Shown here in pieces: positions 34,885 to 43,318 of a DNA stretch of 64,000 nt. Position numbers and translations under genes: made by a program. The stretch's first letter is position 1. Each line of letters starts with the position of its first letter. Source of the stretch: Methylobacterium mesophilicum (lineage in GTDB: Bacteria > Pseudomonadota > Alphaproteobacteria > Rhizobiales > Beijerinckiaceae); contig NZ_BPQU01000010.1 of NCBI RefSeq assembly GCF_022179445.1, forward strand, positions 62,001 through 126,000, given 5' to 3'. The notes below the pieces were generated by a model. The model made no database searches. It was not told the DNA's origin and saw only the letters and a list, made by a program, of their open reading frames with translations.

Positions 34885-36117
34885 ATGGCATCGATCCGAA
34901 TTCTTGATGAAAGAACTGCTGTGACACGTTCGTCCCAATCTTCGTCCGAGGCGGTTGCGCAGGCGACGGGATGGTTGATGGGGCCGGGTCGCGAAGCGGC
35001 GGACGCGGCAGCCCTTCTCGACGGATTCAGCGCGTGCCTCTCGGGGCTCGGCCTGCCACTGGCCCGCGCCACCACCCACGCGCCGACCCTGCATCCGTCG
35101 TTCCGGTGGGTGATGCGCGTCTGGCATCCAGGAGCGTCGAGCCTAGCCCTGCGTCGCCGCCACGGCATCGAGGGCACGCCGACTTTTCACGGCAACACCG
35201 TCGAGCACGTGGTCGAGACCCGTACCCCGTTCCGATACCGTCTCGACGGGGATGGGCCGCTGCCGTTTCCCGTGCTCGGCGAGCTTCGCGACGAGGGTCT
35301 GACCGACTACCTCATCGTGCCGCTGCGCGCCGCGCGTGGACGCATGGGCGCCGCCTCCTGGGCCACGGCGAGACCGGGCGGCTTCACGCTGATCGAGATC
35401 GACACGTTGCTGGCGCTGGTCGAGCCGTTCTCGCTGCTGTTCGAGATCAAGGCGCTCGACGACATGCTCGGCGCGGTGCTGAGCGCCTATGTCGGGCGCG
35501 ACCCGGCACGGCAAATCCTGGCCGGCACAGTGCGGCGCGGCGATGTACGTCTGATGCGGGCCGCTATGATGCTGACTGACTTGCGCGGGTTCGGTGAACT
35601 GTCCGACCGGCAGAGCCCCGACCGTGTGGTGGCCGCCCTCAACCGGATGTTCGATGGCATCGTGCCAGCCATCGAGGCGGAAGGCGGCGAGGTACTGAAG
35701 TATATCGGCGACGGGCTACTGGCCGTGTTCGATGCCGATCGCGACGAGGCTGCGGCGCGCCGTGCCGCCTTGCGTGCCGCCGAGGCCGCACTCGCTGCGC
35801 TTGCGACCCTGCGCGACGGTGACACAGCTGCCTTCGAGGTCGGCGTCGCACTTCATGTCGGGGAGATCGCCTACGGCAATATCGGCGGCGGCGACCGGGT
35901 CGACTTCACGGCGATCGGCCGCGATCTCAACGTGCTCGCTCGCGTCGAGCGCCTGTGCAAGACCTACGACACGCCGCTGATCGCCACCGACACTTTCATC
36001 GACGGATTGGCGCATGCCCTCGAACCGCTCGGCATTGTCGCCCTGCGCGGTTTCGCCGAACGGCACGCCTTGTTCGGGCATCGCAGGACCGCGCCCGTCG
36101 AAGCGCCGGCGGCGTGA
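34885..36117 (+). CDS. Class III adenylate/guanylate cyclase with N-terminal sensory region
   Basis: A 410-residue soluble protein. The N-terminal 200 residues look like a GAF/PAS-like sensory module. The catalytic domain (about 225-395) has the first metal aspartate in M-L-T-D-L-R-G-F and the second in K-Y-I-G-D-G-L-L-A-V-F. The adenine-type lysine is in V-L-K-Y and the adenine-type aspartate in V-D-F-T-A-I-G. The transition-state N and R are in L-N-V-L-A-R-V. K plus D predicts ATP as substrate. The gene starts 8 bp after yeiH. ATG 34885 is used; GTG 34921 is an alternative. The signal sensed is unknown, but the position in the sulfite cluster suggests sulfur or redox state. Confidence 0.82.
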   Translation: MASIRILDERTAVTRSSQSSSEAVAQATGWLMGPGREAADAAALLDGFSACLSGLGLPLARATTHAPTLHPSFRWVMRVWHPGASSLALRRRHGIEGTPTFHGNTVEHVVETRTPFRYRLDGDGPLPFPVLGELRDEGLTDYLIVPLRAARGRMGAASWATARPGGFTLIEIDTLLALVEPFSLLFEIKALDDMLGAVLSAYVGRDPARQILAGTVRRGDVRLMRAAMMLTDLRGFGELSDRQSPDRVVAALNRMFDGIVPAIEAEGGEVLKYIGDGLLAVFDADRDEAAARRAALRAAEAALAALATLRDGDTAAFEVGVALHVGEIAYGNIGGGDRVDFTAIGRDLNVLARVERLCKTYDTPLIATDTFIDGLAHALEPLGIVALRGFAERHALFGHRRTAPVEAPAA

Positions 36118-36211
36118 CGCTTAAACGGCCTCCGTCACCACAGAGGCGGAGATCGAAAGTTTCTAAACCATCGCATTGAGAGATCGTTCGCATCGCGAGA
36201 GACCGTTGGCG

Positions 36212-36236
36212 GGAATAAATCTCATCCCGTAACATC
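36212..36236 (+). promoter_or_regulatory. Candidate ECF-sigma promoter of sorAB
   Basis: GGAATAAA (36212-36219), a 13-base spacer and CATC (36233-36236), 78 bp upstream of the sorA start. Three further sites with the same spacing lie before genes of the same cluster (37932, 43237 and 43319). Confidence 0.65.
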
Positions 36237-36313
36237 TCCTTGGTTGCAAGAAATTGCCACCCGCCCGGTGCCCTCGAACGCATCGACGCCGACATTCTTT
36301 AAAGGGGGAAACC

Positions 36314-37537
36314 ATGCACGGACTGGACAGACCGACGAACCGCCGCCTCGTCCTGAGTGGCCTAGGGCTCGGCAGCCTCGGCGCCGCCATGCCGGCCTGG
36401 GCGGCAGGCTCGGTGAAGCTTCCGCTGCCTGGCGGCCCGGACGAGCGGGCGCTGACCACCGCCTTTCCGGGCAAGGCCGAGATGATCCTTCAACGCACCC
36501 ATCCGCCGCTGCTGGAGACGCCATTCTCGGTGTTCGACGAGGGCGTGTTCACCCCCAACGACCGCTTCTACGTCCGTTGGCACTGGGCCTCGATCCCGAC
36601 CGAAGTCGACGCCGGCACCTTCCGTCTTAAGGTCCACGGCCACGTCGACAAGGAACTCTCGCTCTCGCTCGACGCCATCGCCGGCCTGCCGCGCTTCGAG
36701 ATCGCCGCGGTGAACCAGTGCTCGGGTAATTCGCGCGGGCTGTTCGAGCCGCGGGTGCCCGGCGCGCAATGGGCCAACGGCTCGATGGGCAACGCCCGCT
36801 GGACCGGGGTGCGCCTCAAGGACGTGCTCGAAAAGGCCGGGGTGAAGGCCGGTGCCGTGCAGGTGCGCTTCAGCGGCCTCGACGAGCCCGTGGTCGACGA
36901 CGCGCCGGACTTCAAGAAGTCGCTCGATCTCGACCACGCCAACAATGGTGAGGTGATGATCGCCTACGCGATGAACGGCGAGCAGCTCCCGCTGCTCAAC
37001 GGCTTCCCGCTCCGGCTTGTGGTGCCGGGCTGGTACTCGACCTATTGGGTCAAGATGCTGTCCGACATCGAGGTGCTGGACAAGCCCGACGACGGGTACT
37101 GGATGAAGACCGCCTACCGCATTCCGGACGTGCCGGGCGCCAACATCAAACCCGGCCAGACCGGCTTCAAGACGGTGCCGATCAACAGGATGGTGCCGCG
37201 CTCCTTCGTCACCAACCTGACCGATGGCGCCAAGGTGGCGGCCGGAACACCGGTGGCCATTCGCGGCATCGCCTTCGGCGGCGATTGCGGGGTGAAGGCG
37301 GTCGACTTCTCCGATGATGGCGGAGCGACGTGGTTCCCGGCGCAGCTCGGCGCGGACGAGGGCCCCTACAGCTTCCGCCGCTTCGAGGGCAGCCTGCCGG
37401 CGCTGGCCGCCGGCACCCACACGGCCAGGGTCCGCTGCACCAACACCAACGGCGTCGCGCAGCCCATGGACCGGGTCTGGAACGGCGCCGGCTTCATGCA
37501 GAACGGCATCGAGGCCGTGTCCTTCCAGGCCGCTTGA
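36314..37537 (+). CDS. sorA: Sulfite dehydrogenase molybdopterin subunit SorA
   Basis: A 407-residue periplasmic sulfite-oxidase-family enzyme that oxidises sulfite to sulfate. A Tat-type signal (T-N-R-R-L-V-L-S-G-L-G at 8-18) is cleaved near residue 30. The molybdenum-ligand cysteine is C136 in V-N-Q-C-S-G-N-S-R-G. The W-A-N-G-S-M-G-N-A-R-W-T-G-V-R-L-K-D-V block is diagnostic of SorA, and the C-terminal Mo-co dimerisation domain (about 280-400) ends in W-N-x-x-G-F-M-Q-N. ATG 36314 follows AAGGGGGAA. Its cytochrome partner sorB starts 11 bp after the stop. A candidate ECF promoter lies upstream. Confidence 0.93.
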   Translation: MHGLDRPTNRRLVLSGLGLGSLGAAMPAWAAGSVKLPLPGGPDERALTTAFPGKAEMILQRTHPPLLETPFSVFDEGVFTPNDRFYVRWHWASIPTEVDAGTFRLKVHGHVDKELSLSLDAIAGLPRFEIAAVNQCSGNSRGLFEPRVPGAQWANGSMGNARWTGVRLKDVLEKAGVKAGAVQVRFSGLDEPVVDDAPDFKKSLDLDHANNGEVMIAYAMNGEQLPLLNGFPLRLVVPGWYSTYWVKMLSDIEVLDKPDDGYWMKTAYRIPDVPGANIKPGQTGFKTVPINRMVPRSFVTNLTDGAKVAAGTPVAIRGIAFGGDCGVKAVDFSDDGGATWFPAQLGADEGPYSFRRFEGSLPALAAGTHTARVRCTNTNGVAQPMDRVWNGAGFMQNGIEAVSFQAA

Positions 37538-37548
37538 GGAGAACAGCC

Positions 37549-37887
37549 ATGAACCCGATCCGCCCTGCGGCCCTCATCGCCGCGCTCATACTGTCTCCCC
37601 TGGTGGCGCTCGCCGCCCCGGCTCCCGAGCCGATGCGCTTCACCTCGCAATCCATCGCGATGCCGACCTCCGACCGGATCTTCCCGGACGGGCCGGGGGC
37701 CGAGGCGGTCAACAACAACTGCCTCGCCTGCCACTCGGCCGGGATGGTGCTGACCCAGCCCAAGCTCACGAAGGCGCAGTGGACCGAGACCGTGAACAAG
37801 ATGGTCCACGTCTACAAGGCGCCCGTCGATCAGGCCGACGTGCAGACCATCGTCGACTACCTGACGGCGTTGAAGCCGACGCCCTGA
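37549..37887 (+). CDS. sorB: Sulfite dehydrogenase cytochrome c subunit SorB
   Basis: A 112-residue monohaem c-type cytochrome. The signal peptide is about residues 1-22. The haem site is C-L-A-C-H (C58, C61, H62), and the likely distal methionine lies in N-K-M-V-H-V-Y. It accepts electrons from the SorA molybdenum centre and passes them to soluble cytochrome c. ATG 37549 has a strong GAGGAG ribosome-binding site 6 bases upstream and follows sorA by 11 bp, so the two subunits are co-expressed. Confidence 0.92.
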   Translation: MNPIRPAALIAALILSPLVALAAPAPEPMRFTSQSIAMPTSDRIFPDGPGAEAVNNNCLACHSAGMVLTQPKLTKAQWTETVNKMVHVYKAPVDQADVQTIVDYLTALKPTP

Positions 37888-37897
37888 ACCCCCGAAT

Positions 37898-37932
37898 CCC
37901 GAGGCCGCCGCGCTTTTTTCGCCGGCCTCGGG
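37898..37932. terminator. Inverted repeat after sorB, possible terminator
   Basis: CCCGAGGCCG (37898-37907) pairs with CGGCCTCGGG (37923-37932). A run of six T lies within the loop and not after the stem, so it is not a classical Rho-independent terminator. Its right arm touches the candidate promoter of the next gene. Confidence 0.4.
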
Positions 37933-37956
37933 GAATAGACCGAGCCTTCCGGCGTC
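37932..37956 (+). promoter_or_regulatory. Candidate ECF-sigma promoter of the first beta-propeller gene
   Basis: GGAATAGA (37932-37939), a 13-base spacer and CGTC (37953-37956), 117 bp before ATG 38073. It has the same layout as the sites at 36212, 43237 and 43319. Confidence 0.6.
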
Positions 37957-38072
37957 TCCTCAGGGCGATGCACGGCCGGCCCGGCCTTGCACCACGGATT
38001 TCCGATTTCGAACCAGCCCTCACGGCAGGCCCCGGCCGCCGAACGAGCGCGCATGCCCGAGAGACCCGCTTC

Positions 38073-39056
38073 ATGACCCATATCCGCACCAGCCTCCGCA
38101 CCCTCCTCGCCGGAGCCGCCTTGCTCCTGGCCCAGGCCCAGCCCGGGTCCGCCGCCGGCTTCGACGGCGCGATCAAGAACAACGCGCTGGCGCTGAACGC
38201 CGCCGGGACCGTCGCCGCTGTGTCGAACAGCGAGGAGAGCGCCGTCGTCGTCTACGACGTCGCCAAGGGCACGGTGCTGCGCCGCCTCGACGGCTTCGTC
38301 ACGCCGCGCAACATCGTGTTCGCGCCGGACGGCGCCCGCTTCTACGTCTCCGACAGCGGTACCGGCCGGATCACGGTCTACGACACCGCCACTGGCAAGG
38401 AGGCCGGCGTTCTCGCCGCGGGCCCCGGAGCGTTCGGCACGGTGCTCTCGGCCGACGGAGGCAAGCTCTACGTCAACAACGAGGCCGCAAGCACGCTGAC
38501 CGTGTTCGACACCAAGACCATGCTCGCCGAGGCCGTGATCCCCGGCTTCTCGCAGCCGCGCCAGGGCGTGAAGCTGTCGCCGGACGGCAAGACCGTGTTC
38601 GTGACGAACTTCCTCGGCGACAAGGTCACGTTGGTTGATACCGCCACCAACAAGATCACCGGCGAGATCGCCGGGTTCGACAAGCTGCGCGCGATCTCGA
38701 TCACCAAGGACGGAAAGACGCTGTTTGCCGCCAACAGCGGCCGTAACACCATCGGCGTGGTCGATGTCGCCGCCCGCAAGGTCACCTCCGAGGTGGCAGT
38801 GGGCAAGGACCCCTACGGCGCCGCGCTGACCCCGGACGGGCACTTTGTCTATTCGGGCAACCTCAAGGACAACTCGCTCTCGGTGATCGACACCGGCACC
38901 CTCAAGGTCGTCGCAACGGTGACCGGCCTGAACGAGCCGCGCCAGGCGATCGCGTTCTCGGCCGACAACGCCCACGCCTACGTCCTCAACCGCGACCTCA
39001 GCGTCGCCGTGGTTGATCGCGCGAAGAATGCGGTGGTCTCGACGATGAAGCCCTGA
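38073..39056 (+). CDS. Secreted YVTN-type beta-propeller protein
   Basis: A 327-residue exported protein. The signal peptide is about residues 1-27 (ending Q-P-G-S-A-A). Seven repeats of about 40 residues follow, each with L-S-x-D-G-x-x-x-Y-V-x-N and V-x-D-T-x-T-x-K elements, which make one seven-bladed propeller. No cysteine or enzyme motif is seen. Such proteins often sit next to periplasmic c-type or molybdenum enzymes and may scaffold them or bind a ligand. Here it lies between two sulfite-oxidase-fold genes behind its own candidate ECF promoter, and a hairpin follows the stop. The precise role is unknown. Confidence 0.8.
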   Translation: MTHIRTSLRTLLAGAALLLAQAQPGSAAGFDGAIKNNALALNAAGTVAAVSNSEESAVVVYDVAKGTVLRRLDGFVTPRNIVFAPDGARFYVSDSGTGRITVYDTATGKEAGVLAAGPGAFGTVLSADGGKLYVNNEAASTLTVFDTKTMLAEAVIPGFSQPRQGVKLSPDGKTVFVTNFLGDKVTLVDTATNKITGEIAGFDKLRAISITKDGKTLFAANSGRNTIGVVDVAARKVTSEVAVGKDPYGAALTPDGHFVYSGNLKDNSLSVIDTGTLKVVATVTGLNEPRQAIAFSADNAHAYVLNRDLSVAVVDRAKNAVVSTMKP

Positions 39057-39063
39057 GGCGACG

Positions 39064-39098
39064 CGCGCCGGGGGCCTTGTCGGTTCCCGGCGCGTTCT
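39064..39098 (+). terminator. Hairpin between propeller and second sulfite-oxidase-like gene
   Basis: CGCGCCGGG (39064-39072) pairs with CCCGGCGCG (39086-39094) over a 13-base loop, followed by TTCT. The weak U-tract suggests partial termination at best. Confidence 0.45.
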
Positions 39099-39135
39099 CG
39101 TCGTCGACACCTCACGAACGCAGGACAAAGACCCC

Positions 39136-40221
39136 ATGCTCGGCCTGTTCCAGCGCAAGGACCGCCTCATCGTCCACGGAAAGGCGCCCTACAACGCCGA
39201 GCCGCCGCTCGATCGCCTGCGCGCGGCCTTCATCACCGACCAGGTCGACTTCTACGTCCGCAGCCACGGGAATATCCCGGACCTCGACGCCGACAGCTAC
39301 CGCCTGACCGTCGACGGGATGGTTGCGACGCCGCTCGAACTGTCCATTGCCGATCTGAAGACGCGGTTTGCGCCCGTCACCGTCACGGCGGTAATGCAAT
39401 GCGCTGGCAACCGCCGGGCCGACATGCTGGCGGTGGCCCCGGTCTCCGGCGACCCGTGGGCGCCCGGCGCCATCGGCAACGCGAAATGGACTGGGGTGCG
39501 CCTCGCCGACGTTCTGCGCGCGGCCGGCATCGATGCGGGCGATACGCGCCACGTCGCCTTCGAGAGCCACGACCGGATCGCGGACACGGACACGCGTTTC
39601 GGCGCCTCGATCCCGCTCGCCAAGGCGCTCGCCCCCGAGACGTTGGTCGCCTTCGCAATGAACGGCGAGCCTCTCGCCCCCGAGCATGGCCACCCCCTGC
39701 GCGTGGTGGTGCCGGGATTTGCCGGTATCCGCAGCCCGAAGTGGCTCGCCCGCATCACGGTGCAGGACCGGCCCTCCGACAATCCGATGCAGGCCGACGA
39801 CTACAAGCTGTTTCCGCCCGACGTGACCGCCGAGACCGCCGACCCCGCCCACGGCATCACCATCGAGGCGATGCCGCTCAACAGCGCGATCTGCGAGCCC
39901 GCCCGCGGCGCGGCGTTGAAGGCCGGCCGGCACACGATCCGCGGCTACGCCATCGCCAGTGACCGCGCGGTCGCCCGCGTCGATGTCTCGACGGATGGCG
40001 GTCGCAGCTGGGCACAGGCCCGGATCGACCGCGATGCGGACGCGCCCTACGCCTGGACGTTCTGGGAGATCGACCGCGAGCTGACTGCGGGCGAGCACGA
40101 ACTCGCGGTGCGGGCCTGGGATTCCGCCGGCCAGACCCAGCCGGCCGCGCCCGACGACACCTGGAACTACAAGGGCTACCTCAGCGCCGCCTGGCACCGG
40201 GTGCGGGTGACCGTTGCCTGA
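39136..40221 (+). CDS. Cytoplasmic-type sulfite oxidase family molybdoenzyme
   Basis: A 361-residue sulfite-oxidase-fold protein with no signal peptide. Residues 35-245 are the molybdopterin domain, with the metal cysteine C89 in A-V-M-Q-C-A-G-N-R-R. The A-I-G-N-A-K-W-T-G-V-R-L-A-D-V-L block and F-A-M-N-G-E-P-L follow. Residues 250-360 are the Mo-co dimerisation domain (S-T-D-G-G-R-S-W), which ends in W-N-Y-K-G-Y. It is closer to eukaryotic-type sulfite oxidase than to SorA (M-Q-C-A-G-N-R instead of N-Q-C-S-G-N-S). The lack of a signal peptide suggests cytoplasmic action or export with a partner. Substrate is probably sulfite or an S-oxide. Confidence 0.87.
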   Translation: MLGLFQRKDRLIVHGKAPYNAEPPLDRLRAAFITDQVDFYVRSHGNIPDLDADSYRLTVDGMVATPLELSIADLKTRFAPVTVTAVMQCAGNRRADMLAVAPVSGDPWAPGAIGNAKWTGVRLADVLRAAGIDAGDTRHVAFESHDRIADTDTRFGASIPLAKALAPETLVAFAMNGEPLAPEHGHPLRVVVPGFAGIRSPKWLARITVQDRPSDNPMQADDYKLFPPDVTAETADPAHGITIEAMPLNSAICEPARGAALKAGRHTIRGYAIASDRAVARVDVSTDGGRSWAQARIDRDADAPYAWTFWEIDRELTAGEHELAVRAWDSAGQTQPAAPDDTWNYKGYLSAAWHRVRVTVA

Positions 40222-40227
40222 TGACCG

Positions 40228-40599
40228 TCACGCCCAGAGCAGGGCGATGGCCGCGAGGCCCGAGATCGCGATGAGCAGGGCCGCAACCCCGACGGTGAGG
40301 ATGCGCGGCATCATCGGGATCTCGGCATGGGCGAGTCGCGCTCGGATCGCCCGGTCCCGCCATGCGGCGCCGGCGAACGAGGCGAGCGCACAGGCGATCA
40401 GCGTGAGCGACAGCACCTTCAGTGGCCAGACCGCCAGCACCTCTCGCAGGAAGCGCTGCGCGGCCAGGCCGACGCCGAGGAAGGCGAGCCCGGTGCGAAG
40501 CCACGCCACGAACGTACGCTCGGCTGCCAGCACCGTCCGGTCCTCGGCGAGCCTCACCCGGGGATCGTCGGGGGGCACGGGTTTCGCAGGATCGCTCAT
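40228..40599 (-). CDS. DUF202 family membrane protein (YidH-like)
   Basis: A 123-residue protein with three spans. The N-terminus carries the DUF202 mark L-A-E-D-R-T-x-L-A-x-E-R-T-F-x-A-W-L-R-T-G-L-A-F. The function of the family is unknown. ATG 40599 overlaps the LysR stop (ATGA), making it the last gene of the COG4315-sigma-anti-sigma-LysR-DUF202 unit. It converges with the second sulfite-oxidase gene, with 6 bp between stops. Confidence 0.85.
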   Translation of the reverse strand: MSDPAKPVPPDDPRVRLAEDRTVLAAERTFVAWLRTGLAFLGVGLAAQRFLREVLAVWPLKVLSLTLIACALASFAGAAWRDRAIRARLAHAEIPMMPRILTVGVAALLIAISGLAAIALLWA

Positions 40600-41486
40600 C
40601 CGGCATCCGCCGTCGCGATCAGGTCGAGCAACGCGTCGGCGGCCCGGCTGCAGTAGCGCTCCTTGTGGCGCAGCACCCGGAACGGACGGCTCGGCAGGGC
40701 AAACGCCGCCCGCACCAGCGTTCCGGCCCGAAGCGCAGCTGCCACTACGGTCTCGGACAGAACGGCGGCCCCGCCCCCGGCCTCGACGGCGGCGCGCACC
40801 GCCTCGTTCGAGGGCAGTTCGAGCGTGACCCGGAGTTGGGCCGTGGAGAGGCCAGCCTCCGTGAGCGCCGCCTCGAAGGCCGAGCGGGTTCCCGATCCCG
40901 CCTCGCGCAGCACCCAATCGCCCCCGGCGAGGTCCTTAGGTTCGAGGGCGGTCGCCCCTGCGAAGGGATGGGCTGGGGCAACCACGAGGACGAGTTGGTC
41001 GCGCGCGATGGTGGTGCTCGCAAGCGTCGGGTCGTCCAACGCCCCCTCGACGAAGCCGAGTTCGGCCTGCCCGGCGCGCACCGCGTCGGCGGCGTCGGTG
41101 GTGTTGCCGACCGCCAGCCGGATGGCGATCTCAGGGTAGGTGCGGCGGAAGGCGACGAGGTGGCGCGGCAACCAATCGCTGGCGATGGTCTGGCTGGCGT
41201 AGAGCGCCAGCGTCCCGCGTCGCATGCCGCTGAGGTCGGCGAGCACCAGTTCGGCGGCCTCGGCCCGGGCGAGCACGGCGCGGGCCTCGTCGAGGAACAC
41301 ACGCCCCGCCTCGGTCAACTCGATCCCGCGGCCAACCCGGTGAAACAGCTTCGTCGCGTGCCGCCCCTCGATGTTGGCGATCGCCGTGCTGACCGCCGAT
41401 TGGACGATGTTCAGCGCCTCGGCGGCCCGCGTCACGTGCTGCCGCTCGGCCACCGCCACGAAGATGCGAAGCTGGTCGAGGGTCAC
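40596..41486 (-). CDS. LysR-family transcriptional regulator
   Basis: A 296-residue regulator. The N-terminal winged helix-turn-helix (residues 1-60) has L-D-Q-L-R-I-F-V-A-V-A-E and A-A-E-A-L-N-I-V-Q-S-A-V-S-T-A-I-A-N-I-E. The periplasmic-binding-like effector domain (about 88-290) shows T-L-A-L-Y-A-S-Q-T-I-A and E-L-G-F-V-E-G. GTG 41486 overlaps the stop of the anti-sigma gene (GTGA). CysB/CysL-like members sense sulfur compounds or O-acetylserine, but the effector here cannot be told. Its place in an ECF operon in a sulfite-oxidation cluster suggests it tunes the same response. Confidence 0.87.
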   Translation of the reverse strand: MTLDQLRIFVAVAERQHVTRAAEALNIVQSAVSTAIANIEGRHATKLFHRVGRGIELTEAGRVFLDEARAVLARAEAAELVLADLSGMRRGTLALYASQTIASDWLPRHLVAFRRTYPEIAIRLAVGNTTDAADAVRAGQAELGFVEGALDDPTLASTTIARDQLVLVVAPAHPFAGATALEPKDLAGGDWVLREAGSGTRSAFEAALTEAGLSTAQLRVTLELPSNEAVRAAVEAGGGAAVLSETVVAAALRAGTLVRAAFALPSRPFRVLRHKERYCSRAADALLDLIATADAG

Positions 41487-42292
41487 GGCTGCCGACGATC
41501 CGGCGCGAGGCCGCGGACGTGCGCATCGACCGCCTGCGCGACGGTGAGCAGCCGAGCCTCGTCGGTGCGGCCGGTGACGACGTAGGACATGCCACCATCG
41601 ACCCAGGAGAAGGCAGCGATGTCGCCCTCTCGGGCGAAGCGGAAGAGCGTTCGCCCATCGCCGTCTCCGACGCGGCTGTAAAGCGTCAGGCGGGTTCCGC
41701 GGTCGTCGTCGTACATTAGCATCGCTGCGGATTCGGCGCCGGCCGGCAGCAGCCGCCCGCCCATCAGGCGAAACCCTTGGGCCGCGAGATCGGGGGCCGC
41801 GACCGCGTGACCGAGGCGCTTCGAGAGCCACGTCACGAGGTGGGGCTTCTCGTCGGCGCGCACCTCCACCGGATGCACCACCTCGACCACGAAGGTGCGA
41901 AAGGCCGCGACCGCGTCCTGCGTCACCGGTGCCCCCGCCACCATCATCGTCGTGGGCCCGCTGCGCAGGGCATGGCCGAACCAGCCGCCGGCACCGCCGA
42001 GCGCGAGGCAGAGAACGGCTGCTGCCGCCATGGGGAACCAGCCCCTGCCGACGAACCGGCGCCGCGAGCGGATGTTGGCCACCCGGAGCCGCGCCGGGAT
42101 CGCCTCCTCGGCGATCGGCGCGAGGCGGGCACGCAGGTGCTCGCGCAGGGCGCGATCCGCCGAGACCTCGGCCGCACGCGCGGGGTTTCCTTTGAGCCAT
42201 GCCTCGACCAGCGCCTGCCGCTCCGGTTCGAGGCGGCCGTCGATCAGGCCGTGCAGGTCGTCCTCGCCGACCGGGCGTGGATCCCCGCTCAT
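41483..42292 (-). CDS. Membrane-bound anti-sigma factor
   Basis: A 269-residue protein. The cytoplasmic N-terminal 80 residues form a helical anti-sigma domain of RskA/ChrR-like type (D-D-L-H-G-L-I-D-G-R-L near 11-21), without the H-x3-C-x2-C zinc motif. A single span lies at about 86-108. The periplasmic domain (110-269) is rich in beta strands and may sense the signal. ATG 42292 has a strong GAGGAGGG ribosome-binding site and overlaps the sigma stop (ATGA), which is the typical sigma/anti-sigma pairing. The signal is inferred to be sulfite or an oxidant. Confidence 0.85.
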   Translation of the reverse strand: MSGDPRPVGEDDLHGLIDGRLEPERQALVEAWLKGNPARAAEVSADRALREHLRARLAPIAEEAIPARLRVANIRSRRRFVGRGWFPMAAAAVLCLALGGAGGWFGHALRSGPTTMMVAGAPVTQDAVAAFRTFVVEVVHPVEVRADEKPHLVTWLSKRLGHAVAAPDLAAQGFRLMGGRLLPAGAESAAMLMYDDDRGTRLTLYSRVGDGDGRTLFRFAREGDIAAFSWVDGGMSYVVTGRTDEARLLTVAQAVDAHVRGLAPDRRQP

Positions 42293-42798
42293 TTCACCCT
42301 CCTCAAGAGGCCAGTCCGGCCAGTTTCCAGAAAACTTCGCATCCGTGTCCGCGCCCGGCTCAACCGCGACATCACCGTACCCAGCGGTACCCCGAGCACC
42401 TGGGCCGCCTCGGCATAAGACAGATCCTCCACCGCGACGAGCAGCAGCACCGAGCGCTGTTCCTCGGGCAGGGTGTCGAGGCCGGCGAGTACGTCGCGGG
42501 CTCCCAACGCGGCTTCCGGGTCGATACCTGGGTCGGGCACCTGCTCCAGCGCTTCCGCGCCGCAATCGACGCCGCGCCGGCCCCGGCGCCGGACGGCGCC
42601 GAGGAACAGGTTGCGCTCGATCGTGAACAGCCACGCCCGCAGGTCGCCGTCGCGGCGACGTCCGGACCAGGCGGACAACGCCCGCTCCAGGGTGTCCTGG
42701 ACGAGGTCGTCCGCCGCCTCGCGGTCCCGCAACAGCGCCACGGCGTAGCGCCGCAGGGCCGGGATCTGCGGTTCGATGAGGGCGGCGATCTCGTCCAC
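42289..42798 (-). CDS. ECF RNA polymerase sigma factor
   Basis: A 169-residue sigma-70 family protein. Region 2 (about 10-75) has R-R-Y-A-V-A-L-L-R-D-R-E-A-A-D-D-L-V-Q-D-T-L-E-R-A and R-A-W-L-F-T-I-x-R-N-L. Region 4 (about 108-160) has L-P-E-E-Q-R-S-V-L-L-L-V-A-V-E-D-L-S-Y-A-E-A-A-Q-V-L-G-V-P-L-G-T-V-M-S-R-L-S-R-A-R. The gene follows a COG4315 gene by 13 bp and overlaps its anti-sigma factor. A candidate autoregulated promoter lies at 43237-43261. In Sinorhizobium, the RpoE1/RpoE4 ECF factors control sulfite oxidation genes; this one may be functionally similar. Confidence 0.93.
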   Translation of the reverse strand: MDEIAALIEPQIPALRRYAVALLRDREAADDLVQDTLERALSAWSGRRRDGDLRAWLFTIERNLFLGAVRRRGRRGVDCGAEALEQVPDPGIDPEAALGARDVLAGLDTLPEEQRSVLLLVAVEDLSYAEAAQVLGVPLGTVMSRLSRARTRMRSFLETGRTGLLRRVK

Positions 42799-42811
42799 GA
42801 GGCTTTACCGA

Positions 42812-43195
42812 TCAAGGCTTGGCGATGTGCCATGCGCCGTTGAGGAAGCCGTCGCCGGTGATGTCGCCGGGCTTGGTGTCCTTGGCAAAGGTGTAGAGCG
42901 GCTTGCCCTTGTAGGCCCACTGCATCGTGCCGTCATCCCGCGTCACCATCGTCCAGTCGCCGCTGGCGGCCGAGCCGGAGGCGGCCATCAGGGCCGGCCA
43001 GTTGGTCGCGCAGGGGCCGTTGCACATCGACTTGCCGCCCATGTCCTTGTCGAAGGTGTAGAGGGTCATGCTCTTGGCATCGACGAGCGCCGGCCCCTTG
43101 GCGGTCTCGGCCGTCACGGCAGGCGCGGCGGCCTGGGCGGCCAAGGCGGAGAAGGCGACAGCCGCGAAGGCGGCGCGGATCAGCAGAGTGCGCAT
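42812..43195 (-). CDS. COG4315 family secreted protein
   Basis: A 127-residue exported protein. The signal peptide is residues 1-23 (ending A-A-Q-A-A-A). Two repeats of the COG4315 motif are present: L-V-D-A-K-S-M-T-L-Y-T-F-D-K-D near 37-51 and the Y-K-G-K-P-L-Y-T-F-A-K-D block near 94-105, with an intervening C-N-G-P-C-A-T-N-W-P pair. These small periplasmic proteins often neighbour ECF sigma factors; their function is unknown, though a redox role is often assumed. It is the first gene of the sigma operon, behind a candidate ECF promoter. Confidence 0.85.
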   Translation of the reverse strand: MRTLLIRAAFAAVAFSALAAQAAAPAVTAETAKGPALVDAKSMTLYTFDKDMGGKSMCNGPCATNWPALMAASGSAASGDWTMVTRDDGTMQWAYKGKPLYTFAKDTKPGDITGDGFLNGAWHIAKP

Positions 43196-43236
43196 GGGTG
43201 AGGTCTCCCGCGGTCGAGCATGACCGCATCGGGAGG

Positions 43237-43261
43237 GATGCCCAAGAGGCGCCTCTATTCC
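43237..43261 (-). promoter_or_regulatory. Candidate autoregulated ECF promoter of the COG4315-sigma operon
   Basis: On the minus strand, GGAATAGA (43261-43254), a 13-base spacer and CATC (43240-43237), 42 bp upstream of the COG4315 start. It is divergent from the site at 43319, with which it shares pattern and spacing. Confidence 0.65.
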
Positions 43262-43318
43262 ACGCGTCTTCTCGACGACAGATCACGAAGGCGTGAACGG
43301 GCTCTCAGCCACATCCGC